From positions 3,780,001 to 3,844,000 of the forward strand of contig CP073746.1 in NCBI GenBank assembly GCA_024397995.1: DNA of 64,000 nucleotides, given 5' to 3'. How positions within the stretch are numbered: position 1 is the first letter of the stretch; the number at the start of each line of letters is the position of its first letter. Of the stretch, positions 56,881-64,000 are shown in pieces. A program made the translations under genes and the position numbers. Under the pieces are notes generated by a model, which saw nothing but the letters and a program-made list of their open reading frames with translations, was not told the DNA's origin and made no database searches. Source of the stretch: a bacterium SCSIO 12827. Its GTDB lineage: Bacteria > Pseudomonadota > Alphaproteobacteria > Rhodospirillales > Casp-alpha2.

Positions 56881-56906
56881 CCTTGGAATGTGGCCTTGGA
56901 ATGTGG
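56881..56906. repeat. Perfect 13-bp tandem duplication in the hslV leader
   Basis: CCTTGGAATGTGG occurs twice, head to tail, just upstream of hslV. On the transcript strand each copy ends in CCAAGG, so the duplication also doubles the Shine-Dalgarno-like AAGG. Confidence 0.85.
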
Positions 56907-56931
56907 GTCTGCCGGGAAAAGAGAAGCCGGG

Positions 56932-56959
56932 ATGATAGGGAACCATGTGGTCGGGTCAA
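56932..56959 (-). promoter_or_regulatory. Promoter of hslVU, sigma70- and heat-shock-like
   Basis: On the minus strand: TTGACC, a 16-bp spacer, then TATCAT, each five of six to consensus. The same bases also read TTG-N17-CCTATCAT, close to the alphaproteobacterial sigma32 pattern (CTTG-N17/18-CYTATNT). It lies about 60 bp upstream of hslV. Confidence 0.55.
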
Positions 56960-57105
56960 CGGTCCATATCAAGGCGGGGCCATGCGACCAGACGGCGACC
57001 AGACGGCGGCCGGGTGGCGGGCGGCGGCCGGGCGTACTATTTTTTTGGTAAAAGAGGGGCCGCCTGATAAAAGACCGCATCCACAGTTTCGGAAGGAAAT
57101 CGGCC

Positions 57106-57705
57106 ATGCGCACGGCCAGCGTCGAACGCAACACCAAGGAAACGCAGATCAAGGTCAGCGTCAACCTGGACGGCACGGGGGAATATTCCGTGTCCACCGG
57201 GGTCGGCTTTCTCGACCACATGCTGGAACAGCTGTCGCGCCATTCGCTCATGGACCTGACGGTCGAGGCCCAGGGCGATACCCATATCGATTTCCACCAC
57301 ACCACCGAGGACACGGGCATCGCCATCGGCGAAGCGGTGAACAAGGCGCTGGGCGACCGCCGTGGCATCACGCGCTACGGCTCGGCCCTGGTGCCTATGG
57401 ACGAAACCCTGTCGCGCATCGCCATCGACCTCAGCAACCGGCCCTATCTGATCTGGCGGGTGAATTTCTCCAAGCCCAAGCTGGGTGACATGGACACGGA
57501 ACTGTTCAAGGAATGGTTCCAGGCCTTTGCCCAGGCCGCGGGGGCGACCCTGCACGTGGAAAACCTCTATGGTGAGAACAACCACCATATCGTCGAGTCC
57601 TGCTACAAGGGCCTGGCGCGGAGCCTGCGCGACGCCGCCACCATCGACCCGCGCAAGGCCGACGCCGTGCCCTCGACCAAGGGAACCCTGGGCGGCTCGC
57701 TCTAG
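57106..57705 (+). CDS. hisB: Imidazoleglycerol-phosphate dehydratase
   Basis: A 199-residue manganese enzyme of histidine synthesis. The two metal-site repeats are visible: [20 protein letters not shown] with [11 protein letters not shown], and later [17 protein letters not shown]. It is monofunctional, with no HisB phosphatase domain. GGAAGGAAA precedes the ATG. It opens the rightward his group and is divergent from hslVU. Confidence 0.96.
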   Translation: MRTASVERNTKETQIKVSVNLDGTGEYSVSTGVGFLDHMLEQLSRHSLMDLTVEAQGDTHIDFHHTTEDTGIAIGEAVNKALGDRRGITRYGSALVPMDETLSRIAIDLSNRPYLIWRVNFSKPKLGDMDTELFKEWFQAFAQAAGATLHVENLYGENNHHIVESCYKGLARSLRDAATIDPRKADAVPSTKGTLGGSL

Positions 57706-57760
57706 GCCGTCCCGCCTCCGCCCACCCCGGGCGACCGACTTCTAACGAGCATCTGGACCC

Positions 57761-58162
57761 ATGCGCGTCTTCACCGTTCACCTTCGCCGCCACGGCCTGG
57801 ACCCGGACAAGGATGTCCGTCTGGTCAAGGAGGGCTTTAACTGGCCGGCCTTTCTGTTCTCGTTCCTCTGGGCGCTGTGGCACCGCATGTGGTGGACGGC
57901 CTTGGGCCTGTTCGTGATCATCACGGGCGCGGGGTTCGCGGTCGAGGTTCTGCTACCCGATCCCATCGCCGGAACGGTGGTGATGCTGGCCCTTTACGCG
58001 GCCGTCGGCTTCGTCGCCAACGACCTCAGGCGCCGCCATCTGGCGGCCCAGGGTTTCGCCGAAACCGGCCCGGTCTGCGGCCAGGACCGGGACGATGCCC
58101 TCTACCGTTTCCTCGATGCCGACCCGGCGCTGGCCCGCGACCTCGCGGCCGCCCGGGTTTGA
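57761..58162 (+). CDS. DUF2628 membrane protein
   Basis: A 133-residue protein. The start [12 protein letters not shown] and [27 protein letters not shown] match DUF2628. Two or three membrane helices span about 28-95. Its place between hisB and hisH is common in alphaproteobacteria. No function is known. It ends 10 bp before hisH. Confidence 0.85.
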   Translation: MRVFTVHLRRHGLDPDKDVRLVKEGFNWPAFLFSFLWALWHRMWWTALGLFVIITGAGFAVEVLLPDPIAGTVVMLALYAAVGFVANDLRRRHLAAQGFAETGPVCGQDRDDALYRFLDADPALARDLAAARV

Positions 58163-58172
58163 GGGGCCTTCC

Positions 58173-58820
58173 ATGACCGTCGCCCTTATCGATTACGGTT
58201 CCGGCAACCTGCGCTCCGCCGCCAAGGCGGTCGAGCGGGTGATGCGCGACCTGGGCCGGTCCGACACGGTCACCGTGACCGCCGACCCGGACGCGGTCGC
58301 CAAGGCGGATCGCGTGGTCCTGCCGGGTGTGGGCGCCTTCGCCGACTGCCGGGCCGGGATCGCCGCCATTGACGGCATGATGGAGGCCCTGAACGAGGCC
58401 GTGATCACCCGCGCCCAGCCCTTCCTGGGCATCTGCGTCGGCATGCAGTTGATGGCGACCACGGGCTTCGAATTCGGCGAAACCCCCGGGTTCGGCTGGA
58501 TTCCGGGGTCGGTCAAGGCGCTCGATCCCGCCGATACGGCGCTGAAGATTCCCCACATGGGCTGGAACGAGCTGTTTTGGGTCGGCTACCGGGAACATCC
58601 CGTGCTCAAGGATCTGGCCAACGGACAGCACGCCTATTTCGTCCATTCCTATCAGATGCTGCCGGAAATCTCGGAACATCTGTTGGCCGTGACCGATTAC
58701 GGCGGCCCGGTGACCGCCGCCGTGGGCCGCGACAATCTGGTCGGCACGCAATTTCACCCTGAGAAAAGCCAGGCCGTTGGCCTTAAGCTTATCGAAAACT
58801 TCTTGAAATGGACGCCATGA
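58173..58820 (+). CDS. hisH: Imidazole glycerol phosphate synthase, glutaminase subunit HisH
   Basis: A 215-residue class I glutamine amidotransferase that feeds ammonia to HisF. The nucleophile Cys is in [11 protein letters not shown] and the His-Glu pair in [24 protein letters not shown] at the start and [11 protein letters not shown] are typical. ATG 58173 is used; the longer frame overlaps DUF2628. Confidence 0.96.
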   Translation: MTVALIDYGSGNLRSAAKAVERVMRDLGRSDTVTVTADPDAVAKADRVVLPGVGAFADCRAGIAAIDGMMEALNEAVITRAQPFLGICVGMQLMATTGFEFGETPGFGWIPGSVKALDPADTALKIPHMGWNELFWVGYREHPVLKDLANGQHAYFVHSYQMLPEISEHLLAVTDYGGPVTAAVGRDNLVGTQFHPEKSQAVGLKLIENFLKWTP

Positions 58821-58845
58821 CAACCCCAAACCAACGGAGTTGGTT

Positions 58846-59577
58846 ATGATTTTCTTTCCCGCCATCGACCTCAAGGACGGCAACTGCGTGCGCCTGTATC
58901 AGGGCGACATGGACCAGGCGACGGTGTTTTCCGACGACCCGGCGGCCCAGGCTCGGGCGTTCCAGGATGCCGGATGCGAATGGGTTCATTTGGTTGATTT
59001 AAATGGCGCGTTCGAAGGAAAGCCGGTGAACGCCGCCGCCGTCACCGGGATTCTGGCGGCCCTCGACATCCCCGTGCAGCTGGGCGGCGGCATCCGGACC
59101 ATGGCGACGATCGACGATTGGCTGGCCCGCGGTGTGCGCCGGGTGATCCTGGGCACGGTCGCGTTGACCGACCCGGATCTGGTCAAGGCCGCCTGCAAGG
59201 CCCATCCGGGCCGGGTCGCCGTCGGCATCGATGCCCGCGACGGCCTGGTCGCCGTCGAAGGCTGGGCCGAGGTTTCGGAATTGACGGCGCTGGAGCTTGC
59301 CAAACGGTTCGAGGACGCGGGCGTCGCCGCCATCATCTTCACCGACATCGGCCGCGACGGCGTCATGCAGGGCCCGAACCTGCAGGCGACGCTTGATCTC
59401 GCCCGCGCCGTCTCCATCCCCGTGATCGCGTCCGGCGGCGTGTCGTCCATGGCCGACCTGGAAGATTTGAAGGCCCAGGGCGGCGGCCTGCTCGAAGGCG
59501 TGATTTCGGGCCGCGCCGTCTATGACGGCAAGATCGACCTGCCCGCCGCCGTCAAACTGCTGAAGGACGCGGCCTGA
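58846..59577 (+). CDS. hisA: ProFAR isomerase HisA
   Basis: A 243-residue beta/alpha barrel that isomerises ProFAR to PRFAR. The catalytic Asp near the start is in [19 protein letters not shown] and the second Asp in [16 protein letters not shown]. Phosphate sites LGGGIR and ASGGVSS are intact. ATG 58846 follows ACGGAGTTGG. Its stop overlaps the hisF start (TGATG). Confidence 0.96.
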   Translation: MIFFPAIDLKDGNCVRLYQGDMDQATVFSDDPAAQARAFQDAGCEWVHLVDLNGAFEGKPVNAAAVTGILAALDIPVQLGGGIRTMATIDDWLARGVRRVILGTVALTDPDLVKAACKAHPGRVAVGIDARDGLVAVEGWAEVSELTALELAKRFEDAGVAAIIFTDIGRDGVMQGPNLQATLDLARAVSIPVIASGGVSSMADLEDLKAQGGGLLEGVISGRAVYDGKIDLPAAVKLLKDAA

Positions 59578-60377
59578 TGCTGAAGGCGCGCGTCATTCCC
59601 TGTCTCGACGTCAACGAAGGGCGCGTGGTCAAGGGCGTCAACTTCGTCGACCTGATTGACGCCGGTGATCCGGTCGAACAGGCGCAAATCTATGACGCCG
59701 CCGGGGCGGACGAACTGTGTTTCCTCGACATCACCGCCAGCCATGAAAACCGCGACACCATCTTCGACGTGGTGGCGCGTACGGCCGAACATTGCTTCAT
59801 GCCGCTGACCGTGGGCGGCGGCGTGCGCACCACGGACGATATCCGCAAGCTTCTGTTGGCCGGGGCCGACAAGGTCTCGATCAACACCGCCGCCGTGCAC
59901 AACCCGGACTTCGTTCGCGAAGCCTCGGAAAAATTCGGCGCGCAATGCATCGTCGTCGCGGTCGACGCCAAGCGGGTCGACGCGAAAACGCGCGAACCCT
60001 CGCCCGACGGCACCCGGTTCGAAATCTTCACCCACGGCGGGCGCAAGGCCACGGGCATCGAATGCATTTCCTGGGCGGAAAAGATGGCCGATTTCGGGGC
60101 TGGGGAAATTCTCCTCACCTCCATGGACCGGGACGGCACCAAGAACGGATTTGATTTGGCCCTGACCCGCGCCGTCGCCGACGCCGTGCCCGTGCCGGTG
60201 ATCGCCTCCGGCGGGGTCGGCACTCTGGACCATCTGGTCGACGGCATCACGGAAGGCCACGCCTCGGCCGTGCTTGCCGCCTCGATCTTTCATTTCGGCA
60301 CCTATTCCATTCAACAGGCCAAGGCGCATATGCTGGCGGCCGGTGCGCCGGTGCGCATGGATGAAACCGCCGCCTGA
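59577..60377 (+). CDS. hisF: Imidazole glycerol phosphate synthase, cyclase subunit HisF
   Basis: A 266-residue barrel that makes imidazole glycerol phosphate and AICAR. Catalytic Asp residues are in [18 protein letters not shown] and [22 protein letters not shown] and [11 protein letters not shown] bind phosphate. The insertion around [16 protein letters not shown] is somewhat long but within family range. It is translationally coupled to hisA and 24 bp before hisE. Confidence 0.96.
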   Translation: MLKARVIPCLDVNEGRVVKGVNFVDLIDAGDPVEQAQIYDAAGADELCFLDITASHENRDTIFDVVARTAEHCFMPLTVGGGVRTTDDIRKLLLAGADKVSINTAAVHNPDFVREASEKFGAQCIVVAVDAKRVDAKTREPSPDGTRFEIFTHGGRKATGIECISWAEKMADFGAGEILLTSMDRDGTKNGFDLALTRAVADAVPVPVIASGGVGTLDHLVDGITEGHASAVLAASIFHFGTYSIQQAKAHMLAAGAPVRMDETAA

Positions 60378-60401
60378 GATTTTCACGTTAGGACCCCGGC
60401 C

Positions 60402-60737
60402 ATGACCCATATCCTGGACGCGCTGTTCACGACCATCGAAAGCCGAAAAGCAGCTTTTGAAAATGGGGGTGCGGACCCGGCGTCGAGCTATACGGCCAAG
60501 CTGTTCGCCGGCGGCACGCCCCTGATCGCGCGCAAGATCGGCGAGGAAGCGGTCGAGACCGCCGTCGCCGCCCTGACCGAAGACAACGCCGCCGTGACAA
60601 AGGAAAGTGCTGACGTGCTCTATCATCTGCTCGCCTTGTGGGCGCAGCTGGGCCTCGACCCCGCCGACGTTTGGGCCGAGTTGGAGCGCCGAACGGGGCA
60701 GTCGGGCATCGCGGAAAAAGCAAGCCGCCCGAAGTAA
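60402..60737 (+). CDS. hisE: Phosphoribosyl-ATP pyrophosphatase
   Basis: A 111-residue all-alpha enzyme for the second histidine step. ARKIGEEAVETAVAAL holds the metal-binding glutamates, and ESADVLYHLLALWAQLGL the following acidic helix. It is separate from HisI, as in most alphaproteobacteria. It ends 16 bp before the HIT gene. Confidence 0.94.
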   Translation: MTHILDALFTTIESRKAAFENGGADPASSYTAKLFAGGTPLIARKIGEEAVETAVAALTEDNAAVTKESADVLYHLLALWAQLGLDPADVWAELERRTGQSGIAEKASRPK

Positions 60738-60753
60738 GGGCAGGAGAATTCAG

Positions 60754-61116
60754 ATGGCTTACGACGAGAACAACATCTTCGCGCGCATCATCCGGGGCGA
60801 AATTCCTTGTTCAACCGTATACGAGGATGATCATGTCCTGGCTTTCAAGGACATTCAGCCGCAGCGCCGGGTCCATGTCCTGATCATTCCCAAGGGTCAC
60901 TACGTCGATATGAGCGATTTTTCAGAAAACGCCAGCGACGCGGAAATCCTCGCTTATACCCGGGCCATCAAGAAGGTCGCCGACACGCTGGGCGTGACCG
61001 AAGAGGGCTACCGGCTGATCGCCAACACAGGCACGAACGGTCATCAGGACGTGCCCCACCTGCATCTCCACATCGTCGGCGGCGAACCCGTCGGCCCGAT
61101 GCTCAAGCGGCCCTGA
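60754..61116 (+). CDS. HIT-family (histidine triad) nucleotide hydrolase
   Basis: A 120-residue HINT-type protein. The histidine triad is in VPHLHLHIVGG. ARIIRGEIPCSTVYEDDHVLAF and HVLIIPKGHY match the family. Members hydrolyse AMP-NH2-type substrates. It follows hisE closely, the usual order. CAGGAGAA precedes ATG 60754. Confidence 0.93.
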   Translation: MAYDENNIFARIIRGEIPCSTVYEDDHVLAFKDIQPQRRVHVLIIPKGHYVDMSDFSENASDAEILAYTRAIKKVADTLGVTEEGYRLIANTGTNGHQDVPHLHLHIVGGEPVGPMLKRP

Positions 61117-61238
61117 CCGCGCTCCGGCCGGATCTCATAACGGTCTGAATCACATACCGTTTTTCGGTTCTCTTAGCAGAATCCAGATGCCAAAATTTCG
61201 TATGAATTCATCGACCATGAATAACCGGGGGATTATGC

Positions 61239-61673
61239 ATGGATACGGATTTCGAATTCGATATGAGGTTGGACGATAACGGCGTTCTGCTGTTCAGGTT
61301 CGGCGGCGTTTTCGACGTTGAACAATGGGTCGATCGGCAGCGCGCCGCCACGGCGCGGCTGTTTGCCAACGGCATCGACCCCAGGCTGCCGGCCGTCGTG
61401 GACCTGCGCGGCTTCATCCCGCCGCAGGGTGACTGGAACAAGATCGCAAAGCTTGTATTTGCCCGCTCGCAAACCATGGGCGAAACGCGGCAGCGCTGCG
61501 CCTTGATCACGGGCGGCAACGTCTGCATCGAACTCGCCTGCCGGTTTTACATCACGTCCAAGGCGATCATGTCCCGCACCAAATGCGAAACCCGGACCTT
61601 CTGTACCTTCGAAGAAGGTTATGCCTGGGCCGCCGAAAACCTCGTCACCCCCGTGCCGTCCCGCCTCCACTAA
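61239..61673 (+). CDS. STAS/SpoIIAA-like small protein of unknown function
   Basis: A 144-residue cytosolic protein with no signal or membrane segment. The pattern of an early strand (GVLLFRFGGVFDVEQW), a helix with RQRAATARLF, PAVVDLRGFI and a later short strand (CALITGG) resembles the STAS/SpoIIAA-like fold (about 120 residues), but I cannot name the family. Four cysteines cluster in the second half. The 122-bp gap before it has no clear promoter. Confidence 0.6.
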   Translation: MDTDFEFDMRLDDNGVLLFRFGGVFDVEQWVDRQRAATARLFANGIDPRLPAVVDLRGFIPPQGDWNKIAKLVFARSQTMGETRQRCALITGGNVCIELACRFYITSKAIMSRTKCETRTFCTFEEGYAWAAENLVTPVPSRLH

Positions 61674-61823
61674 CGGCGTCGCGCCCCGGCGCAAGGCGCC
61701 AGACACAGAAACCCGGTTGTCCTTCGTCGGCGCATTAGATTTTGATAATTTATTAGCTTGCGGCCGCGTTCTTTGCTGGCACAATCAAGTATTGATGGAG
61801 AATTGTTGCTGGGGGCTCGGGCC

Positions 61824-62966
61824 ATGGCAGGTGATACGGATCAAGACTTTAAAGAGCTTGCTGAACTCGAAATTCCGGCCCGGCGGGCCGCCTTTAGCGA
61901 TCGCACGGCTTATCTCATGGCCGTTTTGGCGGAAATCGCCTATACGCCTCTGGACGAAGAAACGCCCGATCAAATTTTGGCTCTCGCCGGGGAACTGGCG
62001 GGGATCACCGATGCTACGCAGATCGCGGACCGCTTGAAAGAGGTGCAGAAAGTGCTGGCGGGCCTCAATCCCCCACCAGCCTCAGAAGACGACAGCAACG
62101 CTGTCCTCAAGGCCATGCTAGGCGCGGGCGGGTTCAACCTAGTAGGTGTGCTGCACAACGTCGCGACAGATACCCAGGGCTACGTTGCCGTGAAGATGCC
62201 TGACCCAAACTCTGCAGGGGATTATACGGCGAATCAGGGGCTCCTCGTTCTTGCCTTCCGCGGCACAAAGCAACCGAAGGATTGGATGACCAATCTCGAT
62301 GTCCGCCCGGAACCGGTTCGTTTACACGGCAAGGGGGCGATCCGAGGTAATCTGCACAAAGGCTTCCACGACGCATACAAATCCGTCGAGGTGCAGGTCG
62401 GCGTTCTGCTGGCCAAACATCCAGACGTACCGCTCTACATCACAGGTCATTCCTTGGGCGGTGCCTTGGCGGTGACGGCGACCTGGTTCCAGCTCTGCCG
62501 GTCACTTGCTGCTTGTTATACCTTTGGTGCCCCCCGTGTTTGCGATCAAGACCTGATGGACGAGTTCAAGACCCCCATCTATCGGATCGTCAATGGGCCG
62601 GATCCGGTGCCTTTCGTGCCGCCGTCGGGGGCGGCTATTAATTTCTTCAAGGGGCTGACCCGGCTGATGGCCGCATTACTCCCGTTCTTCGGCTTTTTCG
62701 ACAAGCTGACGGACCTTCTGATCAAACAGCAAAAATTCCGCCACGCGGGAAATATGCGCTACCTCACTGTCTGTGCGCCGGGCCCGAATGGCGACTATCC
62801 CGACCTGCGCTTGGAATATGGTCTGTCGACCCTCGGGCGTCTGGGCCGATACTTCAATCTCATCCGGTCGGGCGAAGCGAACAGAATTGACCGCTATCAC
62901 GATATGAAGCAGTACAAGGACAAGCTGGCTGCATTCGCCCGGTGCCGGAACCGGCGGGAATCCTAA
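61824..62966 (+). CDS. Class 3 lipase-family protein
   Basis: A 380-residue alpha/beta hydrolase. The nucleophile elbow is GHSLGGALAVTATW; the Asp is probably in YRIVNGPDPVPFVPP and the His in DRYHDMKQY near the C-terminus. An early FRGTKQPKDWMTNLD is the class 3 lid region. A hydrophobic stretch (LMAALLPFFGFFDKL) lies after the core. There is no signal peptide, so it may be cytosolic or a type I/VI substrate. ATG 61824 is used; TTG 61806 with GGAG 5 nt upstream is possible. It overlaps comM's end by 3-4 nt. Confidence 0.82.
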   Translation: MAGDTDQDFKELAELEIPARRAAFSDRTAYLMAVLAEIAYTPLDEETPDQILALAGELAGITDATQIADRLKEVQKVLAGLNPPPASEDDSNAVLKAMLGAGGFNLVGVLHNVATDTQGYVAVKMPDPNSAGDYTANQGLLVLAFRGTKQPKDWMTNLDVRPEPVRLHGKGAIRGNLHKGFHDAYKSVEVQVGVLLAKHPDVPLYITGHSLGGALAVTATWFQLCRSLAACYTFGAPRVCDQDLMDEFKTPIYRIVNGPDPVPFVPPSGAAINFFKGLTRLMAALLPFFGFFDKLTDLLIKQQKFRHAGNMRYLTVCAPGPNGDYPDLRLEYGLSTLGRLGRYFNLIRSGEANRIDRYHDMKQYKDKLAAFARCRNRRES

Positions 62967-64000
62967 AAACTGGTGACGGCGCCGCGACCCGGCGCCAGGC
63001 GCCGGAACGACAGCGCTTCGGCGACATGCAGGCGCGCCACGCCGTCGGACCGGTCCATGTCGGCCAGGGTGCGGGCGACGCGCAGCACCCGGTGATAGCC
63101 CCGGGCGCTGAGACCCAGGCGCGCCGCCGCGTCCACCAGCAGTTTGCGGCCCGCGTCATCCGGTCTGGCGACCCGGTCGAGCAACTCGCCATCGGCCTGG
63201 GCGTTGGTGCGGATTCCCGTGGCCTTTTCCCGTTTGTAACGGTCGGCCTGAATCTCGCGGGCCTGGGCGACCCGGGCCGCGACTTGGGCGCTGCCCTCGC
63301 CGGGCGGCGGCAGGTCGAGGTCGAGCGGGCTGACCGCCGGCACGTCCAAGTGAATGTCGATGCGGTCGAACAGGGGGCCGGAAATGCGGCCTTGATAATC
63401 TTCCGCGCATTTTGGGGCTTTTGAACAGGCCTGCGCCGCGTCGCCGAGATAGCCGCAGCGGCAGGGGTTCATGGCGGCGATCAATTGGAACCGTGCCGGA
63501 TAGGTGACATGGGCATTGGCCCGGGCCACGGCGGCGCGCCCGGTTTCCAGCGGCTGGCGCAGGCTTTCCAGGGTGGGGCGCTGGAATTCCGGCAGTTCGT
63601 CCAGGAACAGCACGCCCTGATGGGCGAGCGAGACCTCGCCGGGCCGAACCCGCATGCCGCCGCCGATCAGGGCCGGCAGGGACGCCGAATGGTGCGGATC
63701 GCGGAACGGCCGCTGGCGGGACAGGCCGCCGCCGGTCAACTCTCCGGCCAGGCTCTGGACCATGGAGACCTCGAGAATTTCTTCAGGCGCCAGCGGCGGC
63801 AGCAGCCCGGGCAGGCGCTGCGCCAACATGGATTTCCCGGCCCCCGGCGGGCCGACCATCAGCAGGTTATGGCCGCCGCTGGCCGCGATCTCCAATCCCC
63901 GCTTGGCCGTTTCCTGGCCCTTGATGTCGGCCAGGTCCGGATATTGTGCTGGTTCCCCGGCCTCGGGCCGGGCCGGCGGGGCCAGTACCTGGCTGCCCTT
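62963..64000 (-). CDS. ComM/YifB-family Mg-chelatase-like ATPase (N-terminus outside window)
   Basis: The 345 C-terminal residues lie here; the gene runs past base 64000. Visible parts: DIKGQETAKRGLEIAASGG, Walker A MVGPPGAGKSMLAQRLPG, Walker B GVLFLDELPEF, and the C-terminal Mg-chelatase domain (CRCGYLGDAAQACSKAPKC with four cysteines, LFDRIDIHLDVP). ComM is a branch-migration helicase used in transformation. The N-terminal Lon-like part is not in the window. Confidence 0.88.
   Translation of the reverse strand, partial: KGSQVLAPPARPEAGEPAQYPDLADIKGQETAKRGLEIAASGGHNLLMVGPPGAGKSMLAQRLPGLLPPLAPEEILEVSMVQSLAGELTGGGLSRQRPFRDPHHSASLPALIGGGMRVRPGEVSLAHQGVLFLDELPEFQRPTLESLRQPLETGRAAVARANAHVTYPARFQLIAAMNPCRCGYLGDAAQACSKAPKCAEDYQGRISGPLFDRIDIHLDVPAVSPLDLDLPPPGEGSAQVAARVAQAREIQADRYKREKATGIRTNAQADGELLDRVARPDDAGRKLLVDAAARLGLSARGYHRVLRVARTLADMDRSDGVARLHVAEALSFRRLAPGRGAVTSF

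Noticed and set aside
61155-61175. Weak hairpin with T-rich loop after the HIT gene
   Set aside because: The 4-bp stem is too short for a terminator call.

Overview
This GC-rich window is from the chromosome of an alphaproteobacterium, most likely a Rhodospirillales relative. That placement is inferred from gene order and protein style; no rRNA is present to settle it. Coding density is high, and I see no tRNA, rRNA, insertion sequence, prophage or CRISPR array.

The central feature is an apparent replication-origin region. A 465-bp gene-poor stretch (42492-42956) lies between hemE and a DUF299 regulatory kinase/phosphorylase gene. It has an AT-rich block and DnaA-box-like 9-mers. To its left, hemE-hemH-hemJ, rho, mnmE, mnmG, rsmG, parA and parB all run leftward. 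To its right, ppsR-maf-aroE-coaE-dnaQ run rightward. Two perfect 16-bp parS sites lie 10-13 kb to the left, beside rsmG and mnmG. This matches the Caulobacter-type arrangement in which oriC abuts hemE.

Layout. 0-7.4 kb: a partial TetR regulator with a palindromic operator, a homocysteine S-methyltransferase-family enzyme, a divergent two-subunit fumarate-reductase-like flavoprotein/Fe-S pair, a secreted protein, a 2OG-Fe(II) oxygenase and a ubiquinone-pathway hydroxylase. 7.7-9.5 kb: glnK-amtB ending in a strong terminator. 9.5-15.2 kb: dapC-like aminotransferase, ftsK, lolA, an intergenic tandem repeat and xthA. 15.3-17.6 kb: a membrane histidine kinase, a PAS protein and a CenR-like response regulator. 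17.8-21.3 kb: ribA, short tandem repeats, a sigma54-type promoter in front of an unrecognised WAxxQ-repeat protein, and an L,D-transpeptidase. 21.3-27.6 kb: a PLP-homeostasis protein, a ThiE-like protein, a DUF3576 lipoprotein, leuS, lptE and holA. 27.7-42.5 kb: the par/mnm/rho/hem block, interrupted by small Fe-S and DUF genes, a DUF255 protein, ogt and qor. 43-50 kb: ppsR to dnaQ, secB, fxsA, timA and mltA. 50-53 kb: lutABC for lactate oxidation, translationally coupled and running into an Smr-domain gene. 53.6-57 kb: an XRE regulator, an AT-richer DUF3800 gene that looks acquired, and hslVU. 57-61 kb: hisB-DUF2628-hisH-hisA-hisF-hisE-HIT. 61-64 kb: a STAS-like protein, a class 3 lipase and a partial comM.

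Most of the window is housekeeping. The parts that merit a second look are the sigma54-driven WAxxQ-repeat protein, the fumarate-reductase-like pair that lacks canonical catalytic and FAD-linkage residues, the predicted origin with its parS pair, the intergenic repeat families and the DUF3800 islet. I found no convincing multi-gene novel defence or biosynthetic system.
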